In this document: positions 1-7,029 of the stretch, one piece after another
Position numbering within the stretch: position 1 is the stretch's first letter
Layout: each line of letters opens with the position of its first letter
NCBI GenBank assembly: GCA_014377915.1
Contig: JACMOT010000064.1
Coordinates: 1 to 10,026, forward strand
Length of the DNA: 10,026 nucleotides
Reading direction: 5' to 3'
Origin: Tardiphaga sp.
GTDB lineage: Bacteria; Pseudomonadota; Alphaproteobacteria; Rhizobiales; Xanthobacteraceae
Made by a program: the position numbers and the translations under genes
Notes under the pieces: generated by a model
The model's database searches: none
Told to the model about the DNA's origin: nothing
What the model saw: only the letters and a program-made list of their open reading frames with translations

Positions 1-68
1 CAAATCGAATTAACGTTGCCAGATAAGTGTAGTGGCTGGCCTTCGTCCCCGAAGACAGGAGGGTGAAA

Positions 69-170
69 GTGCGGAATTTATGGCCCTTGTGCTGTAGCTC
101 GAAGCAGATCGTCCCGGCCCTTACGGGCCGGGACGATCATTCCGTGAACGCGCTCACAAGAGGGGACTAG
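69..170 (+). CDS. possible small ORF, 33 codons, doubtful
   Basis: A GTG-started reading frame encodes 33 residues beginning MRNLWPLCCSSKQ and ends in TAG at 168-170, overlapping the last bases of the convergent glgX gene. It is considered only because a full AGGAGG Shine-Dalgarno sequence lies at 57-62, six bases before the GTG; a GTG at 63 is also in frame but touches the SD. The peptide has no recognisable domain. The perfect hairpin at 107-138 falls inside the frame, which argues against coding. It could be a spurious ORF or a leader-type peptide. I do not recognise it. Confidence 0.15.
   Translation: MRNLWPLCCSSKQIVPALTGRDDHSVNALTRGD
107..138. terminator. perfect 14-bp hairpin downstream of glgX, terminator-like
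   Basis: The arms GATCGTCCCGGCCC (107-120) and GGGCCGGGACGATC (125-138) are exact reverse complements around a four-base loop TTAC. The structure begins about 30 bases past the glgX stop codon, where a terminator for that minus-strand gene is expected. No T-run follows on either strand, so it is not a canonical intrinsic terminator. It may work with Rho, act as an mRNA 3'-end stabiliser, or serve a gene left of the window. Confidence 0.5.
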
Positions 171-2272
171 TCTTTAAGCGACAGCAGCAGCAGCGAACGC
201 CCGGTGACCTGGTATACATGGCCAAACGGAAAGTCCTCGCCAGTGGGCTTGTCGAGCATGTTGGTATCGACCAGTAATTCCCAGGCGGCCCCGGCGGCTG
301 CCTCCGGCATCGTGAAGTCGACCAGTCCCTCGAAACCGTTCAGGACCATCAGCATGGTCTGGTCTTCGCCCCGCTTACGGATACCCGTCTTCTGGGCACG
401 GCCGTCCAGCAACATGCCGAAGCATTTCATGTTGCCATCCGACCAGTGCTCATCCTGCATCTCGCCGCCATTGGCGTTGATCCAGGTCACATCCTTGACG
501 TCGAGATGCGGGTCATGCTGGCCAGTCAGGAAGCGACTACGGCGCAGAATCGGATAGTCATTGACCAGCCGGATCAGCCGTTTGGTGAATCCAAGCAGAT
601 CCTTGCCGTCATCATCGAGCTTCCAGTTGAACCAGGAGATTCCACTGTCCTGGCAGTAGGCATTGTTGTTGCCGTTCTGGGTGCGGCCGAATTCGTCGCC
701 GCCGAGCAGCATCGGCGTGCCCTGGGAAAACAGCAGCGATGCCAGCATGTTGCGCTTCTGCCGGTTGCGTAGCGCCAGCACCTCCTTGTCGTCGGTCGGG
801 CCTTCGACGCCGCAATTCCAGGAGCCATTATTGGAGCTGCCGTCCTTGCCGTCTTCGCCGTTGGCTTCGTTGTGCTTGTCGTTGTAGCTGGCCCAGTCGT
901 TCAGCGTGAAGCCGTCATGGGCGGTCACAAAATTGACGCAAGACCAGGCGCGCCGGCCATGATGGTTGAACATGTCGGTCGAGGCCGACAGCCGCGGCGC
1001 CAGCGCCGCCACCGAGGCCTCGCCACGCCAGAAATCGCGCATCGTGTCGCGGAACTTGTCGTTCCATTCCGCCCAGCCGGGCGGAAAGCCGCCGGCCTGA
1101 TAGCCGCCGGGGCCGATGTCCCATGGTTCGGCGATCAGCTTGACAGTGGTCAGTAACGGATCCTGATCGACCGCCTTGAGGAAACCGCTCTGCTCGTCGA
1201 AGCCATAGACTTCGCGCGCCAGAATGGTGCCGAGATCGAAGCGGAAGCCATCGATATGCATTTCGCGCACCCAGTAACGCAAGCTGTCATTGACCATCTG
1301 GATGACGCGGGCATGCGACAGGTTGACCGTATTCCCCGTGCCGGTGTCGTTGATGTAATGGCGCTTCTTGTCCGGCATCAGCCGGTAGTAGCTGGCATTG
1401 TCGATGCCCTTGAACGACAGCGTCGGCCCGAGTTCATTGCCTTCGGCCGTATGGTTGTAGACCACGTCGAGGATCACTTCGAGGCCGGCGGCATGCAATT
1501 TTGCGACCATCTCCTTGAACTCGCGCAGCGAGTTCGGGACGTCGGACGCATAGCGTGGGTCGGGCGCGAAGAAGCCGATCGAGTTGTAACCCCAGTAATT
1601 CGTCAGCTTTTTTTCGAGCAGATAATCATCATTGATGAAAGTGTGGATCGGTAGCAACTCTATTGAGCTGACGCCGAGCTCTTTCAGATAGTTGACCGAC
1701 GCATCGCTGCCGAAGCCGGCATAGGTGCCGCGCAGCGCCTCGGGCACGTCGGGATGCTGTTTGGTAAAGCCCTTGACGTGGACTTCGTAGACGATGGTCT
1801 GGTCCCATGGCACGTTTTGCCGGCCGGCCTCTCCGGTCCAGTCGAAATTCTTGTCGACCACGACGCATTTCGGCATGAATGGCGCGCTGTCGCGCTCGTC
1901 GAACGTGGTATCGTCGCCGGTCTCCATCTTGTAGCCGAACACGGCCGGATTCCATTCCAGCTGTCCGGCATGGGCGCGGGCATAGGGATCGAGCAGCAGC
2001 TTGTTGGGATTGAAGCGATGGCCGTTCTCCGGCTCATAGGGCCCGTGGACGCGGTATCCATAGAAGGTGCCGGGGACGACATCGGGAAGATAGCCGTGAA
2101 AAACCTCGTCGGTATATTCCGGAAGTTCGATGCGGGTCTCGGTGTCGCCCTCAAACAGGCAGATTTCAACCTTGGTGGCATTGCCAGAAAACAGCGCAAA
2201 GTTGGTGCCGCTCCCGTCCCAATGCGCGCCCAAGGGATAGGGTAGGCCTTCTTCGACTGTTCTATTGGTCAC
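167..2272 (-). CDS. glgX: glycogen debranching enzyme GlgX (GH13, isoamylase type)
   Basis: A 701-residue cytoplasmic enzyme that hydrolyses alpha-1,6 branch linkages of glycogen or limit dextrins, releasing short malto-oligosaccharides. An N-terminal CBM48-type beta domain (about residues 11-105, with YPLGAHWDGSGTNFALFS) precedes a GH13 barrel. The four conserved regions are visible: DVVYNHT at 269-275, GFRFD with nucleophile D346, IAEPWD with acid/base E382, and TAHDGFT with H452-D453. The C-terminal beta domain runs from about 570. Length fits the GlgX family. The start is GTG at 2272-2270, with a weak SD-like GGGG five bases upstream; the N-terminal residues align with the usual family start. 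It stands alone here, without glgA, glgB, glgC or glgP in the window. It is divergent from rocF and has a strong hairpin beyond its stop. Bacterial isoamylases are the alternative, but the catalytic blocks look typical of GlgX. Confidence 0.95.
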   Translation of the reverse strand: MTNRTVEEGLPYPLGAHWDGSGTNFALFSGNATKVEICLFEGDTETRIELPEYTDEVFHGYLPDVVPGTFYGYRVHGPYEPENGHRFNPNKLLLDPYARAHAGQLEWNPAVFGYKMETGDDTTFDERDSAPFMPKCVVVDKNFDWTGEAGRQNVPWDQTIVYEVHVKGFTKQHPDVPEALRGTYAGFGSDASVNYLKELGVSSIELLPIHTFINDDYLLEKKLTNYWGYNSIGFFAPDPRYASDVPNSLREFKEMVAKLHAAGLEVILDVVYNHTAEGNELGPTLSFKGIDNASYYRLMPDKKRHYINDTGTGNTVNLSHARVIQMVNDSLRYWVREMHIDGFRFDLGTILAREVYGFDEQSGFLKAVDQDPLLTTVKLIAEPWDIGPGGYQAGGFPPGWAEWNDKFRDTMRDFWRGEASVAALAPRLSASTDMFNHHGRRAWSCVNFVTAHDGFTLNDWASYNDKHNEANGEDGKDGSSNNGSWNCGVEGPTDDKEVLALRNRQKRNMLASLLFSQGTPMLLGGDEFGRTQNGNNNAYCQDSGISWFNWKLDDDGKDLLGFTKRLIRLVNDYPILRRSRFLTGQHDPHLDVKDVTWINANGGEMQDEHWSDGNMKCFGMLLDGRAQKTGIRKRGEDQTMLMVLNGFEGLVDFTMPEAAAGAAWELLVDTNMLDKPTGEDFPFGHVYQVTGRSLLLLSLKD

Positions 2273-2369
2273 GATTGCCCCGCTGATTGGAAAAGCCCGA
2301 AATCAAATTCGCTCTATAACTATCTGCGCGCCAATACGTTGCAGTGCAGCGTCACGCTTTTGGAAGTTA

Positions 2370-2424
2370 TTTTCATATTTTCATCGCACCCGCTGGATTT
2401 CAATACCGTGTTCCGCGGTGGAAC
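2370..2424. promoter_or_regulatory. candidate control elements between glgX and rocF
   Basis: Within the divergent 2273-2491 gap there are two compact patterns. TTTTCAT occurs twice at 2370-2376 and 2378-2384 (period 8) in an AT-rich patch. The inverted repeat GTTCC-GCGGT-GGAAC lies at 2410-2424, about 70 bases before the rocF start. Either could bind a regulator of rocF or glgX, but neither matches an operator I can name, and I see no convincing sigma-70 promoter on either strand. A TATAGA-like hexamer for glgX may lie at 2313-2318 (minus strand), without a good -35 partner. Confidence 0.2.
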
Positions 2425-2491
2425 GCGCTGCCGGGTGGGACATTGTCCGCGGCCTGCGACCCATGATGAGCCCGATGCTGGAGTGTCGTCC

Positions 2492-3460
2492 ATGATAGAG
2501 TTTTTTCCATACCGGCGGATCGCGCTATTGGGCGCACCGGTCGAGGTCGGAGCCTCGCAGCGCGGCACCCTGATGGGTCCGGCGGCGATGCGCACCGCCG
2601 GGCTCGGCACGCTGTTGCAGGAGCTCGGTTTCGCGGTTGAGGATCACGGCGACCTGGCGTTGCTGGACGCGTATCCGTCGATTGACATTCCGCCGGAAAA
2701 TGCCAGGCACTACCGCGATATCCAGCGATGGATTCAGGCGCTGAGCGCGCGGGCCTACGCCCTGGCGCAGACCGGGGTACTGCCAATCTTTCTGGGCGGC
2801 GATCACAGCCTGTCGATGGGATCGGTCAATGGCATCGCCCGGCATTGGCATAAAAAGGGGCGCGAACTGTTCGTGCTCTGGCTGGATGCCCATGCCGACT
2901 ACAATACGCCGGCTACTACCATCACCGGCAACATGCACGGCATGTCAGCGGCCTTTCTGTGCGGTGAGCCCGGGCTCGACGGTCTGCTCGGTGCCGAGCC
3001 GCGGGCTTCGATTACGCCCGCCCATCTCGATCTGTTCGGCGTCCGCTCGATCGACCGGCTCGAGAAGGAGCTGGTACGCGAGCGACGGATCGCAGTCGCC
3101 GACATGCGGCAGATCGACGAATTTGGTGTCAGCGTGCTGATCCGCCGCGTGATCGAACGAGTCAGGGCGCGCAACGGCGTGCTGCATGTCTCCTTCGATG
3201 TCGACTTCCTCGATCCGGCGACGGCGCCGGGCGTCGGCACCCTGGTGCCCGGCGGCGCCACCTATCGCGAAGCGCATCTGATCATGGAGCTTTTGCACGA
3301 TTCTGGACTGCTGTGCTCGCTCGATGTAGTCGAGCTCAACCCGTTCCTTGACGAGCGCGGCCGAACCGCCCGCGTCATGGTCGAACTGGTCGGCAGCCTG
3401 TTCGGCCAGCAGATTACAGATAGCCCGATGCCGAGCAATGCGATCCTGCCGCCGCGGTAA
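2492..3460 (+). CDS. rocF: arginase
   Basis: A 322-residue manganese ureohydrolase converting L-arginine to L-ornithine and urea in the cytoplasm, the first step of arginase-type arginine use. All metal-ligand blocks are present: GGDHS (H105), DAHAD (D132, H134, D136) and SFDVDFLDP (D236, D238). T250 and E281 align with the active-site Thr and Glu of animal arginases. GNMHGM at 146-151 is the arginase form of this segment; agmatinases differ there. I chose ATG at 2492 because GGAG at 2480-2483 lies eight bases upstream and the protein then starts just before the conserved LLGAPVEVGASQRG. The frame stays open back to a TTG at 2339, but those 51 codons do not resemble arginase. No ornithine cyclodeaminase or urease gene is next to it here. 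Confidence 0.95.
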   Translation: MIEFFPYRRIALLGAPVEVGASQRGTLMGPAAMRTAGLGTLLQELGFAVEDHGDLALLDAYPSIDIPPENARHYRDIQRWIQALSARAYALAQTGVLPIFLGGDHSLSMGSVNGIARHWHKKGRELFVLWLDAHADYNTPATTITGNMHGMSAAFLCGEPGLDGLLGAEPRASITPAHLDLFGVRSIDRLEKELVRERRIAVADMRQIDEFGVSVLIRRVIERVRARNGVLHVSFDVDFLDPATAPGVGTLVPGGATYREAHLIMELLHDSGLLCSLDVVELNPFLDERGRTARVMVELVGSLFGQQITDSPMPSNAILPPR

Positions 3461-3515
3461 TTTTCTGAATTATTCGCTTCTTCGGGACGATGGCAGCAGT
3501 GGCGGGAATATTGCG

Positions 3516-3555
3516 GAACTATCCCCGCGATATCGACTTTCCTAACCGATAGTTC
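3516..3555. repeat. 8-bp inverted repeat upstream of the secreted protein gene
   Basis: GAACTATC (3516-3523) and its exact reverse complement GATAGTTC (3548-3555) are separated by 24 bases. They end nine bases before the ribosome binding site of the 87-aa gene. In RNA this would fold as a hairpin just ahead of the SD; in DNA it could be a spaced operator. The left arm begins with GGAAC, which is the -35 core of alphaproteobacterial EcfG-type promoters. The matching -10 (CGTT after 16-17 bases) is only approximated by CTTT at 3537-3540, so a promoter call would be weak. Confidence 0.35.
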
Positions 3556-3575
3556 ATCCTCACAGGAGCACGCAG

Positions 3576-3839
3576 ATGATCAAGCAGTTCGCAATCATGG
3601 CCGTTGCTGCGGCCGCCATTACCAGTGCAATTCCCGCCAAGGCCCAGGAAATCGGTGTTGGCGTCGGTCCCGGCGGCGTCACCGTGGGGGCTGTGCGCGG
3701 CGATCGGTATCGCGATCCGGACCGCGACTATTACCGCGATCGCCGAGATCGGGGAGATACCGTCGTGATCAAGCGCCGGGATCGCGACCGGGACTATGAT
3801 CGCGGTGAGCGTCGCTCGGTTGTCATCGAGCGCGATTAA
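3576..3839 (+). CDS. small exported Arg/Asp-rich protein, function unknown
   Basis: An 87-residue protein with a clear Sec signal peptide: MIKQF, a hydrophobic Ala/Ile stretch, then AKA before QE, so signal peptidase I cleavage is expected after residue 23. The mature part has a short Gly/Val segment (about 26-40), then an extremely polar stretch of Arg, Asp and Tyr in RDRD, RDYY and RDRDYDRGE runs (about 42-78). It ends with SVVIERD. Such a mature region is likely periplasmic, disordered and highly charged. ATG at 3576 has AGGAG at 3564-3568, seven bases upstream, which fixes the start. It is a single-gene unit: an inverted repeat lies upstream and a strong terminator downstream. Similar Arg/Asp-rich secreted peptides are common and uncharacterised in Bradyrhizobium relatives; I do not know a function. 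Confidence 0.8.
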   Translation: MIKQFAIMAVAAAAITSAIPAKAQEIGVGVGPGGVTVGAVRGDRYRDPDRDYYRDRRDRGDTVVIKRRDRDRDYDRGERRSVVIERD

Positions 3840-3853
3840 TCTGATCCATGATG

Positions 3854-3885
3854 AAAAGCGGCCTTCCCGCGGGAGGCCGCTTTTT
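3854..3885 (+). terminator. intrinsic terminator after the secreted protein gene
   Basis: The arms AAAAGCGGCCT (3854-3864) and AGGCCGCTTTT (3874-3884) form an 11-bp stem. Between them a bulged T and CCCGCGGG can extend the fold. TTTTT follows at 3881-3885. It starts 15 bases after the stop codon of the 87-aa gene. The A-run on the left arm means it could also work on the minus strand, but no minus-strand gene ends here. Confidence 0.9.
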
Positions 3886-3894
3886 GTGTGGGTA

Positions 3895-3913
3895 TATATT
3901 CGCATGCGATACT
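3895..3913 (+). promoter_or_regulatory. candidate promoter/operator ahead of the GH13 glucosidase
   Basis: Only 44 bases separate the terminator from the glucosidase ATG. They hold TATATT (3895-3900), a possible -10; a perfect 10-bp palindrome TCGCATGCGA (3900-3909); and GATACT (3908-3913), another possible -10. The palindrome would overlap the transcription start of the first candidate, a place typical for a repressor. No good -35 is visible because that position falls inside the terminator. No SD precedes ATG 3930, so the mRNA may have a very short leader. Confidence 0.25.
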
Positions 3914-3929
3914 GGTTTAATACTCGAAC

Positions 3930-5531
3930 ATGAATTCCGCAGCGACAGTGTGGTGGCAGGCCGGGACGATCTATCAGATCTACCCGCGCTCGTTTCAGGA
4001 TTCCAATGGTGATGGGGTCGGAGATCTTGCCGGCATCATTGGCCGGCTGCCTTATTTGCGTCAGCTCGGCGTCGATGCGATCTGGCTGTCGCCGATCTTT
4101 CCCTCGCCAATGGCGGATTTTGGTTACGATATTTCGGACTATCTCGGCATCGATCCGCTGTTCGGCAGCCCGGCAGATTTCGACGCGCTGGTCGTCGCCG
4201 CGCATGATCTGGGGCTCAAGCTGATTCTTGATCTGGTGCCGAACCATACGTCGGACCAGCATCCGTGGTTCATCGAGAGCCGCGCTTCGCGGCACAATCC
4301 CAAACGCGACTGGTATATCTGGCGCGACCCCAAGCCCGATGGTAGCGCGCCCACCAACTGGATGTCGGAATTCGGCGGCAGCGCATGGCAATATGACGAG
4401 CCGACGCAGCAATATTATTACCATGCGTTTCTTGACAGGCAACCGGACCTGAATTGGCGGAATCCGGCAGTTCGCGCGGCGATCTACGACGTGATGCGAT
4501 TCTGGATGCGCCGCGGCGTCGATGGCTTTCGCGTCGATGTGATCTGGCACTTGATCAAGGACGACGAGTTTCGCGATAACCCGGCCAATCCCGGTTACGG
4601 CGTCGGGCGTCCGCCGCATGAATCGGTGCTGCCGCTGTATTCGACCGACCGGCCGGAGGCGCTTGATGTGGTGGCCGAGATGCGCCGCGTGGTCGACGAG
4701 TTCGACGATCGCGTGCTGATCGGAGAGGTCTATCTGCCGGTCGATCGGCTGGTAGCCTATTACGGCCGTGACCTGTCGGGCGCGCATCTGCCGTTCAATT
4801 TCGCACTGCTGTCGGCGCCGTGGAATGCGGCCCAGATCGGTGAAATGATCGCGCATTACGAGGCGGCGTTGCCGCTCGGCGCCTGGCCTAACTGGGTGCT
4901 TGGCAATCATGACCGGCCGCGCATCGCCAGCCGCGTCGGCGAGGCCCAGGCGCGGGTCGCAGCGATGCTGCTGCTGACCCTGCGCGGCACGCCGACGCTG
5001 TATTACGGCGACGAACTCGGCATGAAGCAGCTCGCGATTCCGCCTGACCGCGTGCGGGATCCATTCGAGAAGAACGTACCCGGCCTCGGTGTCGGCCGCG
5101 ACGGCTGCCGCACCCCGATGCAATGGGGCTCTACGGAAAGGGCGGGATTCACAATCGGTGAGCCGTGGCTGCCGCTCGCGGAAGATTATCTCACGCAGAA
5201 TGCGGCGACGCTGGCGGCTGATCCGCATTCCATTCTCAGCCTGTATGTTCAACTGATCGACCTGCGGAGGCGATCGCCGGAATTGATCTTCGGCAATTAT
5301 CGTCCGGTCGCGACCTCCGGCAGCCTGCTGGCCTATCAACGCGCCTATGACGGGCAGACGTTACTGATCGTGCTCAATCTTGGCGCCGATCCGGCCTCGC
5401 TTCATGTCGAGGCCGGCGAAATCCTGCTCGGAACGCAGCTCGACCGTCGCCACGAGAATGTCTCCGGCGCGCTGGAGCTGCGCGGCGACGAGGGTGTGAT
5501 CGTGCGGCTGCGGATCGAGCCAGCATCCTGA
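3930..5531 (+). CDS. GH13 alpha-glucosidase, probable oligo-1,6-glucosidase type
   Basis: A 533-residue cytoplasmic glycoside hydrolase (no signal peptide) releasing glucose from the non-reducing end of short alpha-glucosides. The barrel shows SNGDG in the N-terminal calcium loop (25-29), region I DLVPNH (101-106), region V QPDLN (171-175), region II GFRVDV (nucleophile D203), region III GEVY (acid/base E266) and region IV NHD (326-328). QPDLN is the signature of the oligo-1,6-glucosidase subgroup. The residue after the nucleophile is V204; in characterised relatives Val there goes with alpha-1,6 activity, and Thr, Ala or Gly with alpha-1,4. The start is set by the family N-terminus (WWQAGTIYQIYPRSFQD from residue 8); no SD is visible. 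It is convergent with the polyprenyl synthase, 36 bases apart. Trehalose synthase or maltase are less likely alternatives. Confidence 0.9.
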   Translation: MNSAATVWWQAGTIYQIYPRSFQDSNGDGVGDLAGIIGRLPYLRQLGVDAIWLSPIFPSPMADFGYDISDYLGIDPLFGSPADFDALVVAAHDLGLKLILDLVPNHTSDQHPWFIESRASRHNPKRDWYIWRDPKPDGSAPTNWMSEFGGSAWQYDEPTQQYYYHAFLDRQPDLNWRNPAVRAAIYDVMRFWMRRGVDGFRVDVIWHLIKDDEFRDNPANPGYGVGRPPHESVLPLYSTDRPEALDVVAEMRRVVDEFDDRVLIGEVYLPVDRLVAYYGRDLSGAHLPFNFALLSAPWNAAQIGEMIAHYEAALPLGAWPNWVLGNHDRPRIASRVGEAQARVAAMLLLTLRGTPTLYYGDELGMKQLAIPPDRVRDPFEKNVPGLGVGRDGCRTPMQWGSTERAGFTIGEPWLPLAEDYLTQNAATLAADPHSILSLYVQLIDLRRRSPELIFGNYRPVATSGSLLAYQRAYDGQTLLIVLNLGADPASLHVEAGEILLGTQLDRRHENVSGALELRGDEGVIVRLRIEPAS

Positions 5532-5567
5532 AGCGCGGCCATCAGGCACGCGCTCAGGCTATCTGGA

Positions 5568-6578
5568 TCAGTGCGAGCGCGCCAGGCAGAACGCAACGAC
5601 CTGTTCGAGCGCGGTCTTCATCGGCGATGACGGAAACAGCGCCAGCGCGTCGACGGCCATCGCGCCGTAATGGTGGGCGCGGCTGATCGTGTCCTCCAGC
5701 GCGCGATGCTTGGTCATCAGGCCGATGGCGTGATCGAGATCGCCGTCCTCGATCTCGCCGCGCTCCAGCACCTTGCTCCAGAACGCGCGCTCGGCATCGT
5801 TGCCGCGGCGAAACGCCAGCACCACCGGCAGGGTGATCTTGCCCTCCCGAAAATCATCGCCGACATTCTTGCCGAGCTTGGCGGCCTTGCCACCATAGTC
5901 GAGCACGTCGTCGACCAGCTGAAAGGCGATGCCGAGATTCATCCCGACGGAGCGGCAGGCGGTCTGCTCGGCCTTCGGCCGGTTGGCGATCACCGGGCCG
6001 ACTTCGCAGGCGGCGGCGAACAGCTCGGCGGTCTTGCCGCGGATCACGGCGAGATATTCGTCTTCGGTGGTAGCGGTGTTCTTCGCGGCGGCGAGCTGCA
6101 TCACCTCGCCCTCGGCGATGGTCGCGGCGGCGGAGGAGAGAATGTCGAGCGCCCGCAAGGAGCCAACTTCGACCATCATGCGGAACGCCTGGCCGAGCAG
6201 GAAGTCGCCGACCAGAACGCTGGCCTCGTTACCCCACAGCATCCGCGCCGACAGCTTGCCGCGGCGCAGTTCGCTCTGGTCGACCACGTCGTCATGCAGC
6301 AGGGTCGCGGTATGCATGAATTCGACGGAAGCGGCGAGCTTGATATGGCCTTCGCCGGTATAACCGGTGAGATTGGCCATCGCCAGCGTCAGCATCGGCC
6401 GCAGTCTTTTGCCGCCTGAGGAAATCAGGTGGTTGGCGACTTCCGGGATCATGGTCACTTCCGAGCCGGTGCGCGACAGGATGGTCGCATTGACGCGCTC
6501 CATATCGGTCGCGACAAGGCCCACCAGTTGATCTATCGATGCTGTCGAGGGGCTCTCGAAGGGAACAATCACCGCCAC
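5568..6578 (-). CDS. ispB: long-chain polyprenyl diphosphate synthase (octaprenyl/decaprenyl type)
   Basis: A 336-residue trans-isoprenyl diphosphate synthase that extends a short allylic diphosphate with isopentenyl diphosphate to make the side chain of ubiquinone. Visible are GGKRLRP (55-61), the first Asp-rich motif DDVVD (96-100) followed by RRG (105-107), GKTAELF (181-187), the second Asp-rich motif in LVDDVLDYGG (D223, D224, D227) and GDDFREGKITLP (240-251). Alanine at the fifth position before the first motif (A91), instead of a bulky aromatic, fits a long-chain product. Exact length (C40 or C50) cannot be read; relatives generally make Q10. The start is GTG at 6578-6576, with GGAG (complement of 6587-6590) eight bases upstream. 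It is divergent from the DUF2007 gene. Confidence 0.93.
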   Translation of the reverse strand: MAVIVPFESPSTASIDQLVGLVATDMERVNATILSRTGSEVTMIPEVANHLISSGGKRLRPMLTLAMANLTGYTGEGHIKLAASVEFMHTATLLHDDVVDQSELRRGKLSARMLWGNEASVLVGDFLLGQAFRMMVEVGSLRALDILSSAAATIAEGEVMQLAAAKNTATTEDEYLAVIRGKTAELFAAACEVGPVIANRPKAEQTACRSVGMNLGIAFQLVDDVLDYGGKAAKLGKNVGDDFREGKITLPVVLAFRRGNDAERAFWSKVLERGEIEDGDLDHAIGLMTKHRALEDTISRAHHYGAMAVDALALFPSSPMKTALEQVVAFCLARSH

Positions 6579-6709
6579 GCTTCAGTCTCCGGGTTCGTGA
6601 GCGCAATCAGGCAACCGCGGGCCGGTCGCACCAGAAGACGCTTATGGTCAAATAGGGCGGATTCAGGTTGAAAACAGGTGTCTTCACCGGCTGAATGGAT
6701 ATCGGCCGC

Positions 6710-6738
6710 ACAATAGAAACTGCGAGCGGACGCGGCAA
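6710..6738 (-). promoter_or_regulatory. possible sigma-70 promoter for the polyprenyl synthase gene
   Basis: On the minus strand TTGCCG (complement of 6733-6738) and TATTGT (complement of 6710-6715) are separated by exactly 17 bases. Each matches consensus at four of six positions. It would give a leader of roughly 125 bases before the GTG start. No other pair in this divergent gap looks better, but the match is modest. Confidence 0.3.
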
Positions 6739-6801
6739 GGGCATCGGCCCTCGGGCTGGTCCCGGACATTTGACGGCAAACCGGTACGGGAGCGATCTGA
6801 A

Positions 6802-7029
6802 GTGCGCGAATTGCTGCGAACCAATGATGTGGTGCTGGTGTCGGCGGTGGGAGCGCTGCTTGATGGCGCCGATCTCCATTATCTCGTGCTGGACCAGAAC
6901 ATGAGCATCCTCGAGGGCTCGGCCGGGGTGATCCCGCGCCGGATTCTGGTGCATGAGGATGACGCCCGGGAAGCCCGGCAGGTGCTGACCGATGCGGGCC
7001 TCGCCCATGAGCTGCGGCTCGATGACTGA
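6802..7029 (+). CDS. DUF2007 family small protein
   Basis: A 75-residue soluble protein whose layout matches the DUF2007 family (labelled in Pfam as putative prokaryotic signal-transducing protein). It starts with RELLRTNDVVLVSAVGALL, followed by HYLVLDQNMS, SAGVIPRRILV and an acidic helical end with EARQVLTDAGL. The molecular role of the family is not established; a small ferredoxin-like fold is expected. The start is GTG at 6802, with GGAG at 6789-6792 nine bases upstream. Its last eight bases overlap the start of the methyltransferase gene, so the two are almost certainly cotranscribed and probably translationally coupled. It is divergent from the polyprenyl synthase gene. Confidence 0.85.
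   Translation: MRELLRTNDVVLVSAVGALLDGADLHYLVLDQNMSILEGSAGVIPRRILVHEDDAREARQVLTDAGLAHELRLDD

Noticed and set aside
2339..2491. In-frame 51-codon N-terminal extension of arginase from a TTG
   Set aside because: The extension does not resemble arginase, passes through an AT-rich regulatory-looking region, and the ATG at 2492 has a well-spaced GGAG.
3490..3552. 20-codon ORF upstream of the secreted protein gene
   Set aside because: It is very short with no proper SD and no protein-like feature; it coincides with the inverted repeat region.
3519..5339. 606-codon open frame on the minus strand, antisense to the secreted protein gene and the glucosidase
   Set aside because: It reads opposite two well-supported genes, is very rich in Arg, Ile and His with no recognisable domain, and has no SD-supported start. 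Long antisense frames are common in GC-rich genomes.
5532..5554. 6-bp hairpin (AGCGCG/CGCGCT) between the convergent glucosidase and polyprenyl synthase genes
   Set aside because: The stem is short, the loop is 11 bases and no T-run follows; chance is likely in GC-rich DNA.
5670..6419. 249-codon plus-strand frame opposite the polyprenyl synthase
   Set aside because: It is antisense to a gene with both Asp-rich motifs intact; His/Gly-rich residues reflect the complementary codon pattern.
6992..7021. Ten-codon N-terminal extension of the methyltransferase
   Set aside because: It only rereads the DUF2007 coding end in another frame; ATG 7022 gives the usual overlap arrangement.
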